From Nitrospirales bacterium (GTDB lineage Bacteria; Nitrospirota; Nitrospiria; Nitrospirales; UBA8639), in NCBI GenBank assembly GCA_022828225.1, contig JAJEJG010000005.1, positions 124,001 through 188,000 on the forward strand: DNA of 64,000 nucleotides, in the 5' to 3' direction. Below, piece after piece: positions 36,335-44,368 of this stretch. Made by a program: the position numbers and the translations under genes. Below the pieces are notes generated by a model. It saw nothing but the letters and a program-made list of their open reading frames with translations. It did not search any database and was not told the origin of the DNA. Position 1 is the first letter of the stretch, and each line of letters starts with the position of its first letter.

Positions 36335-37080
36335 ATGTTCCTTTCGTCATCCCCCGTGGGACTCGTCGCCGCCACCAGGTCATTCACGATATTTTTCACG
36401 TACGTGCGGTTGGAGAGAATTTCCTGCATGCCCGTGAGCACCGCGTCTTTTTGCGCCTGCACGGTGACATCGTCGTCGGCCGGCAGGGCGTCCCAACGGC
36501 TGAACTGCTCACGCAATCGACTTTCCATTTGCGCTTTGCGCCCTTCCAGCGCCTGCCGCTCGGCCTGCAATTTCTCCAGCAGTTCCTGCCGGCGTTCGCC
36601 GGCCTCCCCGGCGGGCAGCGCCCGGAACTCTTCCAGGTCCTCTTGCAGTTCCAGGATTTCATCGAACAGGTCGGCCGGAGGGGAGGTCCGGATATCCTTG
36701 GCCGAGCCCGCTTCCAGACGAATGAGATACTCGGCTCGTTGCACGGGGTCTTTCAGCGTCCGGTACGCCGTGTTCAACAACGCGGTGTTGCCGAGACTGA
36801 TGGCTTTTTCGCCCTCGTCTTTCGTGGCGTAGTAGTCGGGATGAAAGCTCCGGCTCAAGGCATAGAAGGTTTCTTCCAGCGCCTGTTCGTCGAGGTTCAA
36901 TTTGCGTGGCAGGTTGAGGCAGGTGAAATAGTCGAGTTCCTTGGACAGGGGTTGCACCTTGACGCACCGACCGCAGAAGTACTCGCCGGTCATTTCTGAC
37001 TGACAATGCCAGCACATGCTGCGGGCCATCGGCAGGTCGCGGCCCCGTCCGGCATCAGGTTGATGTACGTGTTCGCTCAT
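36325..37080 (-). CDS. hscB: Fe-S co-chaperone HscB with N-terminal four-Cys domain
   Basis: This 251-aa J-domain co-chaperone brings IscU to HscA. The J-domain HPD motif is in SFHPDYYA near residue 83. A C-terminal coiled region rich in Glu/Arg follows (EERRQELLEKL-type helices). The N-terminus carries Cys23, Cys26, Cys36 and Cys39 (CWHC-x9-CGRC), a likely zinc or metal site as in eukaryotic HSC20 and absent from E. coli HscB. The start at 37080 follows AGAGGAAGG; the longer frame from 37098 has no such site. It lies between iscA and hscA. Confidence 0.92.
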   Translation of the reverse strand: MSEHVHQPDAGRGRDLPMARSMCWHCQSEMTGEYFCGRCVKVQPLSKELDYFTCLNLPRKLNLDEQALEETFYALSRSFHPDYYATKDEGEKAISLGNTALLNTAYRTLKDPVQRAEYLIRLEAGSAKDIRTSPPADLFDEILELQEDLEEFRALPAGEAGERRQELLEKLQAERQALEGRKAQMESRLREQFSRWDALPADDDVTVQAQKDAVLTGMQEILSNRTYVKNIVNDLVAATSPTGDDERNIWH

Positions 37081-37160
37081 CCTTCCTCTCTCGCACAACG
37101 GGCATGGTAGGACTTCACCATGCCCGTTGGTTCGCTTGTCGCGCGACGCCGTTCAACGCG

Positions 37161-37523
37161 TTACGCTGAAAACGATTCTCCGCACCCGCAGGTCTTGGTC
37201 GCGTTGGGATTGATGAATTTGAATCCCCCGCTGACCATGTCCTTTTGATAGTCGAGCTGCATGCCTTCCAGGTAAATCGCGCTCTTCACGTCGACGATGA
37301 CTTTCACCCCGCCCTGCTCGCACACGGTGTCGAACTCGCCGATTTTCTCGTCGAAATTGATCGTGTAGCTCAACCCGGAACACCCGCCGCCTTTGACGCC
37401 CAGGCGCAACCCGCCTTCGGTGAGATCCTGCACGTCCATGAGCCGTTTGACTTCGGCCACCGCGGCCTCCGTCAGCGTGACGAGTGGGGTCTGCGTGGTT
37501 TCTGTCGTTTGCGTCGTTTCCAT
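37161..37523 (-). CDS. iscA: IscA, A-type Fe-S carrier of the isc operon
   Basis: This 120-aa carrier has the three Cys motif GGGCSGLSY and the C-terminal CGCGESF. A Thr/Gln-rich N-terminal extension of about 14 residues (METTQTTETTQT) precedes the fold. It lies between iscU and hscB, the normal isc order. A paralogue is at 26052-26375. Confidence 0.93.
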   Translation of the reverse strand: METTQTTETTQTPLVTLTEAAVAEVKRLMDVQDLTEGGLRLGVKGGGCSGLSYTINFDEKIGEFDTVCEQGGVKVIVDVKSAIYLEGMQLDYQKDMVSGGFKFINPNATKTCGCGESFSA

Positions 37524-37542
37524 GGCTTCACTCCTTGCCGGG

Positions 37543-37956
37543 TCAGGCGGGCGTCGCCGCTTCTTCGGTCGTGCCTTCGGTATCGGCTTTCTTTTTGTAA
37601 TCGTTCAACGCGGCTTTGATCGCGTCTTCCGCCAACACGGAACAGTGGATCTTGACCGGGGGCAGGTTCAATTCCTGGACGATTTCGGTATTCTTGATCT
37701 CGCCCGCTTGATCCACGGTCTTGCCCTTCAGCCACTCCGTGGCCAAGCTGGAACTGGCAATCGCCGACCCGCAACCGAAGGTTTTGAACTTCGCGTCCAC
37801 GATGGTGTCGTTTTCCACTTTGATCTGCAGTTTCATCACGTCGCCGCATTCGGGAGCCCCGACGATGCCGGTCCCCACGCCATCTTCGTCTTTCTTGAAC
37901 GACCCCATGTTGCGCGGATTGTTGTAATGGTCGATTACTTTTTCACTGTACGCCAT
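37543..37956 (-). CDS. iscU: IscU, Fe-S cluster scaffold
   Basis: This 137-aa scaffold has the three cluster Cys in APECGDVMKLQI, TFGCGSAIASSSL and KIHCSVLAEDA. The HscA recognition motif LPPVK directly precedes the third Cys. A charged tail (KKKADTEGTTEEAATPA) extends beyond the usual C-terminus. AAGGAGGATGGTGTC precedes the ATG. It follows iscS. Confidence 0.95.
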   Translation of the reverse strand: MAYSEKVIDHYNNPRNMGSFKKDEDGVGTGIVGAPECGDVMKLQIKVENDTIVDAKFKTFGCGSAIASSSLATEWLKGKTVDQAGEIKNTEIVQELNLPPVKIHCSVLAEDAIKAALNDYKKKADTEGTTEEAATPA

Positions 37957-38010
37957 GACACCATCCTCCTTGTACCCGAAAATTTATGAATACGATTATT
38001 GTCTGCCTGC

Positions 38011-39225
38011 TCAGTGCACCGCCCATTGGACGGTTTTGAGGTCAATGCCTTCCTTCGCCATTTCATAGAGCGGCGACATTTCACGCAGATGATTGACCGC
38101 CTTGATCATCCTATCGATAGTATATTCCACTTCTTCCGGCGTCGTAAACCGGCCGACCCCGAACCGGATGGATGAATGCGCCAAGTCGGACCCCACGCCC
38201 AAGGCCCGCAGGACGTAGGACGGCTCCAAGGTCGCCGAGGTACAAGCCGATCCCGACGATAAGGCGATTTCCTTGACGCCCATCAACAGGGCTTCGCCTT
38301 CGACGTACGCGAAACTGATGTTCAGGTTCCCGGGAAGCCGCTCCGTCTCGTGTCCGTTGAGATAGACTTCTTCCAGGGCGCCCATGATGCCGTCTTGCAG
38401 GCGGTCGCGCAGGGCCATCGTGCGAACGGATTCCTCCGGCATCTCCTGCGCGCACAACTCGATGGCTTTGCCGAACCCGACCACGAGCGGCACCGGCAAC
38501 GTGCCCGACCGCATGCCCCGCTCGTGCCCGCCGCCGTCGATCATCGGCGCCAACCGGACGCGCGGCGCCTTCCGGCGCACGTACAAGGCCCCGATGCCCT
38601 TGGGTCCGTATATCTTGTGCGCGGTAAAGGCCATCAGGTCCACCCCCAGTTGCTGGACGTCCACCGGGATTTTTCCCACGCCTTGCGTGGCGTCGCAATG
38701 GAAGAGCACGCCCTTTTCCTTCGCGATCTTGCCGATCTCCGCGATGGGATGGATCGTGCCGATCTCATTGTTCGCCAGCATGATGGAAATCAAAATAGTC
38801 TTGTCGGTGATGGCCTTCCGCACGTCGTCCGGATCGACCCGGCCGGCTTTATCGACGGGCAGGTACGTGACCTTGATGCCTTTTTTCTCCAAGGACTTCG
38901 CCGCGTCGATCACCGCGCGGTGTTCGGTCGAACTGGTGATGATATGATCACCCTTCTCCTTATACATTTCGACCACGCCCTTGAGCGCCAGATTGTCGGA
39001 CTCGGTGGCTCCGCTCGTGAACACGATCTCCTTGGCGTCGGCGTTGATGAGGCCGGCAATGTGTTTCCTCGCACGGTCCACGCCTTCTTCGGCTTCCCAC
39101 CCGAAGGAATGGTTCCGGCTCGCGGAATTGCCGAATTTTTCGGTGAAGTACGGGAGCATCGCATCCACCACGCGCGGGTCACAGGGCGTGGTCGAATGGT
39201 TGTCCATATAAATGGGTAACTTCAT
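38011..39225 (-). CDS. iscS: Cysteine desulfurase IscS
   Basis: This 404-aa PLP enzyme supplies sulfur from cysteine. It begins [19 protein letters not shown]. The PLP Lys is in [11 protein letters not shown] near residue 207, and the catalytic Cys loop is [21 protein letters not shown] in outline near 330. The start at 39225 has AAGGAG upstream and overlaps the iscR stop in an ATGA arrangement, indicating translational coupling. Confidence 0.96.
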   Translation of the reverse strand: MKLPIYMDNHSTTPCDPRVVDAMLPYFTEKFGNSASRNHSFGWEAEEGVDRARKHIAGLINADAKEIVFTSGATESDNLALKGVVEMYKEKGDHIITSSTEHRAVIDAAKSLEKKGIKVTYLPVDKAGRVDPDDVRKAITDKTILISIMLANNEIGTIHPIAEIGKIAKEKGVLFHCDATQGVGKIPVDVQQLGVDLMAFTAHKIYGPKGIGALYVRRKAPRVRLAPMIDGGGHERGMRSGTLPVPLVVGFGKAIELCAQEMPEESVRTMALRDRLQDGIMGALEEVYLNGHETERLPGNLNISFAYVEGEALLMGVKEIALSSGSACTSATLEPSYVLRALGVGSDLAHSSIRFGVGRFTTPEEVEYTIDRMIKAVNHLREMSPLYEMAKEGIDLKTVQWAVH

Positions 39226-39704
39226 GATGGCACTCCTTGTGGCTTTAAAGATTCGACGAAAATCATGGGGGTTTCCTCGACCATTAAGTCTTCGATGGAC
39301 ATGCTGTTCAGCAATTGAAAGATGCTTTCCTGGATTTTGAACAGCGGCGTCCGGATGTTGCAGTGATTCATCTGCTCGCACTGGGAATGGTCGTCTTTTT
39401 CATGAGAACAATCCGTCAAGCCCAAGGGTCCTTCGATGGCTTCGAGCACTTGCGCCAGGGTGATGGCTCTGGGTTCCCGCCCCAATGCGTAGCCTCCCTT
39501 GGGTCCGTTATGATGACTTTCGATCAGTTGATGCCGAGCCAGGGTCTGAAGCACTTTCGCCAGCAGTTCCACGGGGATATTATGTTCTTCGGCAATTTCC
39601 TTGGTGTTGACCACCCGCGGGGTGGCATCGATGCCGCTTTGAACCGTGGCCATGTACTGAAGCGACAGCAAGGCATAATCGGCTTTTTTCGAAAACTTCA
39701 GCAT
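39222..39704 (-). CDS. iscR: IscR, Rrf2-family regulator
   Basis: This 160-aa winged-helix repressor/sensor of Fe-S status begins [19 protein letters not shown]. The wing contains [12 protein letters not shown]. Cluster ligands are Cys99, Cys109 and Cys115. The first gap is nine residues where E. coli IscR has five, with a His/Asp-rich insert (SHEKDDHSQ). It is the first gene of the isc operon and faces the ferredoxin gene across a 216-bp region with repeated GTCGGAGAT boxes. Confidence 0.93.
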   Translation of the reverse strand: MLKFSKKADYALLSLQYMATVQSGIDATPRVVNTKEIAEEHNIPVELLAKVLQTLARHQLIESHHNGPKGGYALGREPRAITLAQVLEAIEGPLGLTDCSHEKDDHSQCEQMNHCNIRTPLFKIQESIFQLLNSMSIEDLMVEETPMIFVESLKPQGVPS

Positions 39705-39737
39705 GACTCCTCACACAAACAAACGCGGAGCAATTGA

Positions 39738-39830
39738 ATCTCCGACCGAAACCATCGGAGCAAATTCTAGCATTGACATTTCTTTCTAGTCAAGAGTATT
39801 TTAGTCGGAGATTAAATAAGTCGGAGATAG
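39738..39830. promoter_or_regulatory. iscR/fdx divergent control region with candidate Rrf2-type boxes
   Basis: AGTCGGAGAT occurs at 39805-39814 and 39821-39830 (16-bp period), and its reverse complement ATCTCCGAC at 39738-39746. A separate inverted repeat CTCCGA/TCGGAG spans 39740-39760. TTGACA at 39773-39778 could be a plus-strand -35 toward fdx. On the minus strand TTGACT and TAGAAT occur but 20 bp apart, which is long. I call this an operator region for IscR by position only. Confidence 0.5.
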
Positions 39831-39920
39831 AGCCGTCCAGCTTTTCGATCGGCTATCTTATTGAAAGTACGTCATAATTTAGTAATTTTTCTTTCCATAT
39901 CCGAGGGAAAAGGAGACCAA

Positions 39921-40334
39921 ATGGGAGGCAGTAATCCATATATCGAGCAAGTCGAAGTCAAAACAGCCACAGAACCCTTCACCGTGACCTTTCGTATGCC
40001 GGACGAAACCCTTGAGGTGGCTGTTGATCCAAACAAAATCCCCTATGGACCGACCGGCCAGCCCGGCAGCCTGCTGGACATTGCGATGGGCGCGGGACTC
40101 GACGTCGAACATGCCTGCGGCGGCGTCTGCGCCTGTTCGACCTGTCACGTTGTCGTGAAAGAGGGACTGGACACGTGCAGCGAGGCCACGGACGATGAAC
40201 TGGACCAGTTGGACGAAGCCCCCGCGATTACCCTGCAATCCCGCCTGGCCTGCCAATGCGTGCCCGACGGCTCCACTAATCTCGTCGTCGAAATCCCCGA
40301 ATGGAATAAAAACCTGGTGAAGGAAGGGCACTAG
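39921..40334 (+). CDS. fdx: 2Fe-2S ferredoxin of the isc type
   Basis: This 137-aa ferredoxin likely donates electrons for Fe-S assembly. Ligands follow the adrenodoxin pattern Cys66-x5-Cys72-x2-Cys75-x35-Cys111; extra Cys70 and Cys113 lie next to them. An N-terminal extension of about 20 residues precedes the core. AAGGAGA lies before the ATG. It is divergent from iscR rather than inside the operon, as in E. coli. Confidence 0.9.
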   Translation: MGGSNPYIEQVEVKTATEPFTVTFRMPDETLEVAVDPNKIPYGPTGQPGSLLDIAMGAGLDVEHACGGVCACSTCHVVVKEGLDTCSEATDDELDQLDEAPAITLQSRLACQCVPDGSTNLVVEIPEWNKNLVKEGH

Positions 40335-40526
40335 GCCGGCGGCCGTCAGAAAGAAGATTCTTTCGGATCTACTCGAAAGCCGATGGCCTTCGGTGACAAT
40401 GCTGTTCACGCGGTGGCGTCAGTTCCTCCGCGCGCGCTTCCGACGCGAGCAGCAATTCCTTGGTGTCCGGTTTGGGCGAGACTCTTCTCCAGGGAAACAT
40501 TATCGGGATTTTTCTGAATAGGGCTT

Positions 40527-40751
40527 TCACGCGAACTCGTACAGAGGCACCGTGCTCGCCGGTTGGTGTTTTTCCTGAAGCAGGCCTTCGATCCTGCGAA
40601 CCGTGTCCGGTTTCAACAGCACGTCTCCGCATACGGCACAAACATCTGCCGGAACGTGGTCAATGACAATGATTTGCCCCTGATGCCGAACGGTGTGCAT
40701 GACTTTTCCCGCTTCGTATTCTCCCGGACAACCATCAATGCTGCATTTCAT
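40527..40751 (-). CDS. YgiT/MqsA-type zinc-finger antitoxin, orphan
   Basis: This 74-aa protein has two CxxC-like pairs, MKCSIDGCPG at the N-terminus and CAVCGD near residue 40. This is the zinc-binding half typical of YgiT-type antitoxins (MqsA N-terminal domain). The C-terminal HTH of MqsA is absent. The expected toxin partner (usually a small gene just upstream, DUF4258-type) is not seen, so this may be a leftover or a solitary regulator. The start at MKCS is chosen by family length. Confidence 0.7.
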   Translation of the reverse strand: MKCSIDGCPGEYEAGKVMHTVRHQGQIIVIDHVPADVCAVCGDVLLKPDTVRRIEGLLQEKHQPASTVPLYEFA

Positions 40752-40826
40752 ATCGATGATCTTCTTTGAGTCGGAGTAACCCATTTGGGCAATTTTGGTT
40801 CATAAACCGTAATGATAATAAGACTT

Positions 40827-40864
40827 GGGCGAGCCGTCGTGCAAACGATATGAACGGCTCGCCC
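40827..40864. repeat. Perfect 11-bp inverted repeat
   Basis: GGGCGAGCCGT (40827-40837) and ACGGCTCGCCC (40854-40864) flank a 16-base loop between the YgiT-like gene and hicA. No T-run follows on either strand, so it may be an operator or RNA hairpin rather than a terminator. Confidence 0.8.
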
Positions 40865-40911
40865 CGTTTCAGACGCTGCTCACAGAGTGCCAATGGCGCA
40901 CGAAGAAAAGT

Positions 40912-40940
40912 TTGCAGTTTGGTACTATAGTTAGTACTAT
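40912..40940 (+). promoter_or_regulatory. hicAB promoter with repeated GTACTATA; near-leaderless
   Basis: -35 TTGCAG (40912-40917), 17-bp spacer, -10 TACTAT (40935-40940). Transcription should start near 40947, three bases before ATG 40950, and no ribosome site is visible. GTACTATA occurs twice (40922-40929 and 40934-40941), overlapping spacer and -10, as expected for a HicB operator. Confidence 0.65.
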
Positions 40941-40949
40941 ACATGTCTT

Positions 40950-41204
40950 ATGCGGGCGAAGCATCAACGCACCTTGGAGAGCCTGTTCAAGAAACCAACG
41001 CCCGCAGGCATCCGGTGGCCGGACATCGTCTCCATGCTGAAGGCGGCGAACGTCGAGGTCTCTCAGCGATCGGGGTCGCGCGTGCTGCTGAAGAAAGGAG
41101 CGGAACGGATCGTGATTCACCGGCCTCACCCTGAAACGGAGACCGGGAGAGCGACGGTGTGCGACGTCGCCGCATTTCTCGAAGCTATAGGAGTCAAGCC
41201 ATGA
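40950..41204 (+). CDS. hicA: HicA-like toxin
   Basis: This 84-aa dsRNA-binding-fold toxin of the HicA family is expected to act as an mRNA interferase. Visible features are RTLESLFKKPTPAGIRWPDI, then SGSRVLLKKGAERIVIHRPH. The position of the catalytic His in classical HicA (GSH) is Arg here (GSRV), as in a known HicA subgroup with a distal HRPHP motif. The stop overlaps the hicB start (ATGA). Confidence 0.85.
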   Translation: MRAKHQRTLESLFKKPTPAGIRWPDIVSMLKAANVEVSQRSGSRVLLKKGAERIVIHRPHPETETGRATVCDVAAFLEAIGVKP

Positions 41205-41533
41205 TGGAATACAAAGGATACGTGGCCGAGGTCGAATTCGACGAGTCGGTGGGGCGTCTCCACGGCCGGGTGGTCAACAGCGGCGCCTATCCGATCGCCA
41301 CGTTTGAAGCCACCGACGTCGATGGGCTTCGACGCGAATTCCGCCGATCCATCGACGAGTACCTTGCTTCCTGTCGCGAGGACGGCGTCGAACCCAGAAA
41401 GCCGTTTTCCGGCAAGCTCAACGTGCGGCTTGGCCCCGACCTGCACCAACGCGTTGCCCGCTTGGCGGCGGAAAGCGGCTTGAGCCTGAATGGCTGGATC
41501 AGGCAGACGCTGGAGAAAAGCGTGTCACGGTGA
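41201..41533 (+). CDS. hicB: HicB-like antitoxin
   Basis: This 110-aa antitoxin begins MMEYKGYVAEVEFDESVGRL. It has the partial RNase H-like HicB fold followed by a C-terminal ribbon-helix-helix (KLNVRLGPDLHQRVARLA...SLNGWIRQTLE) for autoregulatory DNA binding. It overlaps hicA by four bases, so translation is coupled. Confidence 0.88.
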   Translation: MMEYKGYVAEVEFDESVGRLHGRVVNSGAYPIATFEATDVDGLRREFRRSIDEYLASCREDGVEPRKPFSGKLNVRLGPDLHQRVARLAAESGLSLNGWIRQTLEKSVSR

Positions 41534-41557
41534 GCGACCCGCTCACGGCAGAGCCCG

Positions 41558-41935
41558 TCAGGTCTTGGAATGCAGCGCCACGCGGTTCCCCTCGCAGTCC
41601 TGGAAGTGGGCGATGTATCCATGTTCACCGATACCGGTCTTGGGCATCAGCGTCTGTCCGCCATTGGCATCGACCTTGGCCAGGGTACTCTCGATGTCGG
41701 TCACGGAAAAGTAGACCAACGTCCCGGTATGGGACGGCGTGTAACCCTCTGATTTCATGAGGGTCCCCGTCGCTCCGCCCCATCCCTGGGTCATGGGAAA
41801 CCAAGCCATTTTCATGGGACCCATTTCGTTAAGACTGAGTTGAAACCCGAACACGGTTTCGTAGAATTGCTTGGCTCTCTCCAAATCATTGACCGGAATT
41901 TCGAACCAATTCACGGGATTGGTCTGTTCGCTCAT
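41558..41935 (-). CDS. VOC family (glyoxalase-like) protein
   Basis: This 125-aa vicinal-oxygen-chelate fold protein contains [26 protein letters not shown] in outline at the N-terminus and [23 protein letters not shown] near residue 72, closing with [17 protein letters not shown]. The metal-ligand-like Glu at NWFEIP and Glu at DCEGN are kept. Substrate unknown. Start chosen at MSEQTNP after GGAGGCAAGC. It is single and convergent with hicAB. Confidence 0.88.
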   Translation of the reverse strand: MSEQTNPVNWFEIPVNDLERAKQFYETVFGFQLSLNEMGPMKMAWFPMTQGWGGATGTLMKSEGYTPSHTGTLVYFSVTDIESTLAKVDANGGQTLMPKTGIGEHGYIAHFQDCEGNRVALHSKT

Positions 41936-42148
41936 GCTTGCCTCCGCCTCTCGTATGAAAAAGGGGAACATACAACATGGCGTGACAGAAGTATAGCTAC
42001 TGCAACGCTTGGGGCAAAGAGCAAAACGGAAAGTGTCGCTTGTGTTATCGAGGATTTTGTCAGGTTATGTGACATGAGCAAACCCGAGATGATACCCTGC
42101 CCAGTCGCAAAGAGGAACGCGCCTGCCGGGCGTCTTGATTTCCGTACC

Positions 42149-43987
42149 ATGATGAACCTTCGCAACATCGCTATTGTCGCGCACGTCGACCACGGCAAGA
42201 CCACACTCGTGGACTCGATGCTGTGGCAGAGCGGAACGTTCCGCGAAAACCAGGACGTCGGCGAACGGGTGCTGGACTCGATGGACCTCGAACGCGAGAA
42301 AGGCATCACGATCATGGCGAAGAACACCGCCATCACCTACGGCGACGTGAAGATCAATATCGTGGACACGCCGGGGCACGCCGATTTCGGCGGCGAGGTC
42401 GAACGCACCCTGCGGATGGTCGACGGCATCATGTTGCTCGTCGACGCCGCGGAAGGCCCGCTGCCCCAGACGCGATTCGTGCTGTCCAAGGCGCTTGAAC
42501 TGGGGTTGCCTCCGATCGTGGTGATCAACAAGATCGACCGACACGACGCGCGCCCGTCGGAAGTCCTGAACGAAGTCTACGACCTGTTTATCGACCTGGA
42601 CGCCACCGAGGCACAGATCGAGTTCCCGGTCATCTACTCCATCGCCCGCGAAGGCAAATGCGCCGGAGCGCCGGACGGAGAGCTGACCAATTTGCAGCCG
42701 CTGTTCGAGATGATCGTCGAGCACATTCCGCCACCGTCAGGAGACCCGGACCACCCGCTCCAGATCCTGGTCACCAACGTCGAGCCCGACGACTACCTCG
42801 GACCGCTGGCGATCGGACGCGTCGTAGCCGGCACGGTGCAGAACCGGCAGCCGGTCACCTTATGCCGGCGTGACGGGACGCAGACGTCGGCCGCCGTTTC
42901 GGAATTGTTCGTCTACAAAGGCCTGGGACGCATCGCGGTGGCCTCGGCGGGTCCCGGAGAGATCGTGGCGCTGGCGGGGATGAGCGGCATCGGGCTGGGA
43001 GAAAGCATTGCCGGCGGGGAAACCCCCAAACCCTTGCCCACGCTCAACGTGGACGAACCCACGCTGTCCATGGAATTCTCCGTCAACGATTCCCCGTTCA
43101 GCGGAAAGGATGGCCAGTACGTCACCTCACGCCACGTTCGGGAGCGATTGCTCAAAGAAGCCCAACACAACCTCGCGATGCGGTTGGAACCCACCGATTC
43201 CCCGGATCGCTTCCTGGTGTACGGCCGCGGGGAACTACAGATGGCCATTCTCATCGAACAGATGCGGCGGGAAGGCTATGAATTTTCCGTCGGCATGCCG
43301 CGGGTGCTGACCCGCTCCGTTCGAGGCGAGACTCACGAACCCTACGAACTGGCGCTCATCGACGCGGCTGAAGAGTACATGGGCATCGTCGTACAGAAAC
43401 TCGGCACGCGCCGGGGCGTCATGATCAAGATGATCAACCACGGCTCGGGACGGGTGCGTCTGGAGTTCGAGGTGCCCAGCCGCGGGTTGATCGGCTACCG
43501 GACCGAGTTCCTCACCGATACGAAAGGCACGGGCATCCTCACGCACCTGTTCACGGAATACCGGCCCTGGGCGGGCGACATCGTCCATCGAACGACCGGC
43601 GCGCTGGTCGCCGACCGTCACGGCCGCGTCACCGCGTACGCGATGATCAACCTGCAGGTCAGGGGACAACTGTTCGTCGGGCCGGCCGACGTGGTATACG
43701 AAGGCATGCTCATCGGAGAGAACAGTCGAGACACGGATCTGGACGTAAACATCACGAAAGAGAAGAAACAGACGAACATGCGCGCCGCCGGATCCGATTC
43801 GTATGAAAAAATCGTGCCTCCGTTACGCATGTCGTTGGAGCAGTCGATCGAGTTCATCCGCCACGATGAACTGATCGAGGTCACGCCGCAACATCTCCGG
43901 CTGCGAAAACGCTACCTCGACCAGAACGAACGGAAGCAGCACGCCGCCCGCCAGACCGCAGAATCCGGCGCAGCAACCCACCAATAG
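42149..43987 (+). CDS. typA: Translational GTPase BipA/TypA
   Basis: This 612-aa ribosome-associated GTPase has G1 [10 protein letters not shown] near residue 12, G2 region ERERGIT-like (LEREKGITI), G3 [14 protein letters not shown], and NKIDR as G4. The C-terminal BipA-specific part has [15 protein letters not shown] and [14 protein letters not shown]. The start MMNLRNIAI matches the family; the frame is open for about 100 codons upstream with an alternative ATG at 42074, and neither has a strong ribosome site. BipA aids 50S assembly and stress or low-temperature growth. Confidence 0.95.
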   Translation: MMNLRNIAIVAHVDHGKTTLVDSMLWQSGTFRENQDVGERVLDSMDLEREKGITIMAKNTAITYGDVKINIVDTPGHADFGGEVERTLRMVDGIMLLVDAAEGPLPQTRFVLSKALELGLPPIVVINKIDRHDARPSEVLNEVYDLFIDLDATEAQIEFPVIYSIAREGKCAGAPDGELTNLQPLFEMIVEHIPPPSGDPDHPLQILVTNVEPDDYLGPLAIGRVVAGTVQNRQPVTLCRRDGTQTSAAVSELFVYKGLGRIAVASAGPGEIVALAGMSGIGLGESIAGGETPKPLPTLNVDEPTLSMEFSVNDSPFSGKDGQYVTSRHVRERLLKEAQHNLAMRLEPTDSPDRFLVYGRGELQMAILIEQMRREGYEFSVGMPRVLTRSVRGETHEPYELALIDAAEEYMGIVVQKLGTRRGVMIKMINHGSGRVRLEFEVPSRGLIGYRTEFLTDTKGTGILTHLFTEYRPWAGDIVHRTTGALVADRHGRVTAYAMINLQVRGQLFVGPADVVYEGMLIGENSRDTDLDVNITKEKKQTNMRAAGSDSYEKIVPPLRMSLEQSIEFIRHDELIEVTPQHLRLRKRYLDQNERKQHAARQTAESGAATHQ

Positions 43988-44086
43988 GCCTCCGACACCG
44001 GCGCGACCAGCTCCTTGGGATAGACTCGCCTTCTCCGGGCAGATACGTCAGCCGATGGCGATCATCGCCGTCGAGTCCATCGCCGG

Positions 44087-44287
44087 TTACACGATTTCGT
44101 CGTCAGCCGGCGGCGCGTCCGGCGGGTTCTCCGGAGAAAGGTCGGCGCCGGCTTCCGGTTCAGAGGAGTCGGAGGCTGCTTTTTGGGCCTTTTGCTCTGC
44201 CTTGGCCTTCAAGCGATCGGCTTTCTTTTTGGCCTTCGCTCGTTCCCGTTCCTGGCGAGCAAATTTGTAATTGGGTTTACGTGGCAA
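44087..44287 (-). CDS. Small basic/acidic conserved-type hypothetical protein
   Basis: This 66-aa protein starts at TTG behind GAGGA. The N-terminal half is very basic and helical (PRKPNYKFARQERERAKAKK), the C-terminal third acidic and proline-rich. I recall short proteins beginning PRKPNYxFxRQERE as widespread and uncharacterised. The polarity suggests RNA or ribosome contact. It lies downstream of the DEAD-box helicase on the same strand, which fits an RNA-related role, but that is inference. Confidence 0.65.
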   Translation of the reverse strand: MPRKPNYKFARQERERAKAKKKADRLKAKAEQKAQKAASDSSEPEAGADLSPENPPDAPPADDEIV

Positions 44288-44368
44288 AACGGATCCTCAT
44301 CAGGCGATGGAGCGGTCAGAGGCCGCTCCGGGATAGGGTGAATAAGCGAAACACCGCCTCGCGCGGTC

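Noticed and set aside
40369-40641. 90-codon minus-strand frame overlapping the YgiT-like gene
   Set aside because: It is in another frame of the recognised zinc-finger gene and has no family features.
41840-42148. N-terminal extension of BipA
   Set aside because: The extra 103 residues match nothing in the family and overlap the start region of the divergent VOC gene.
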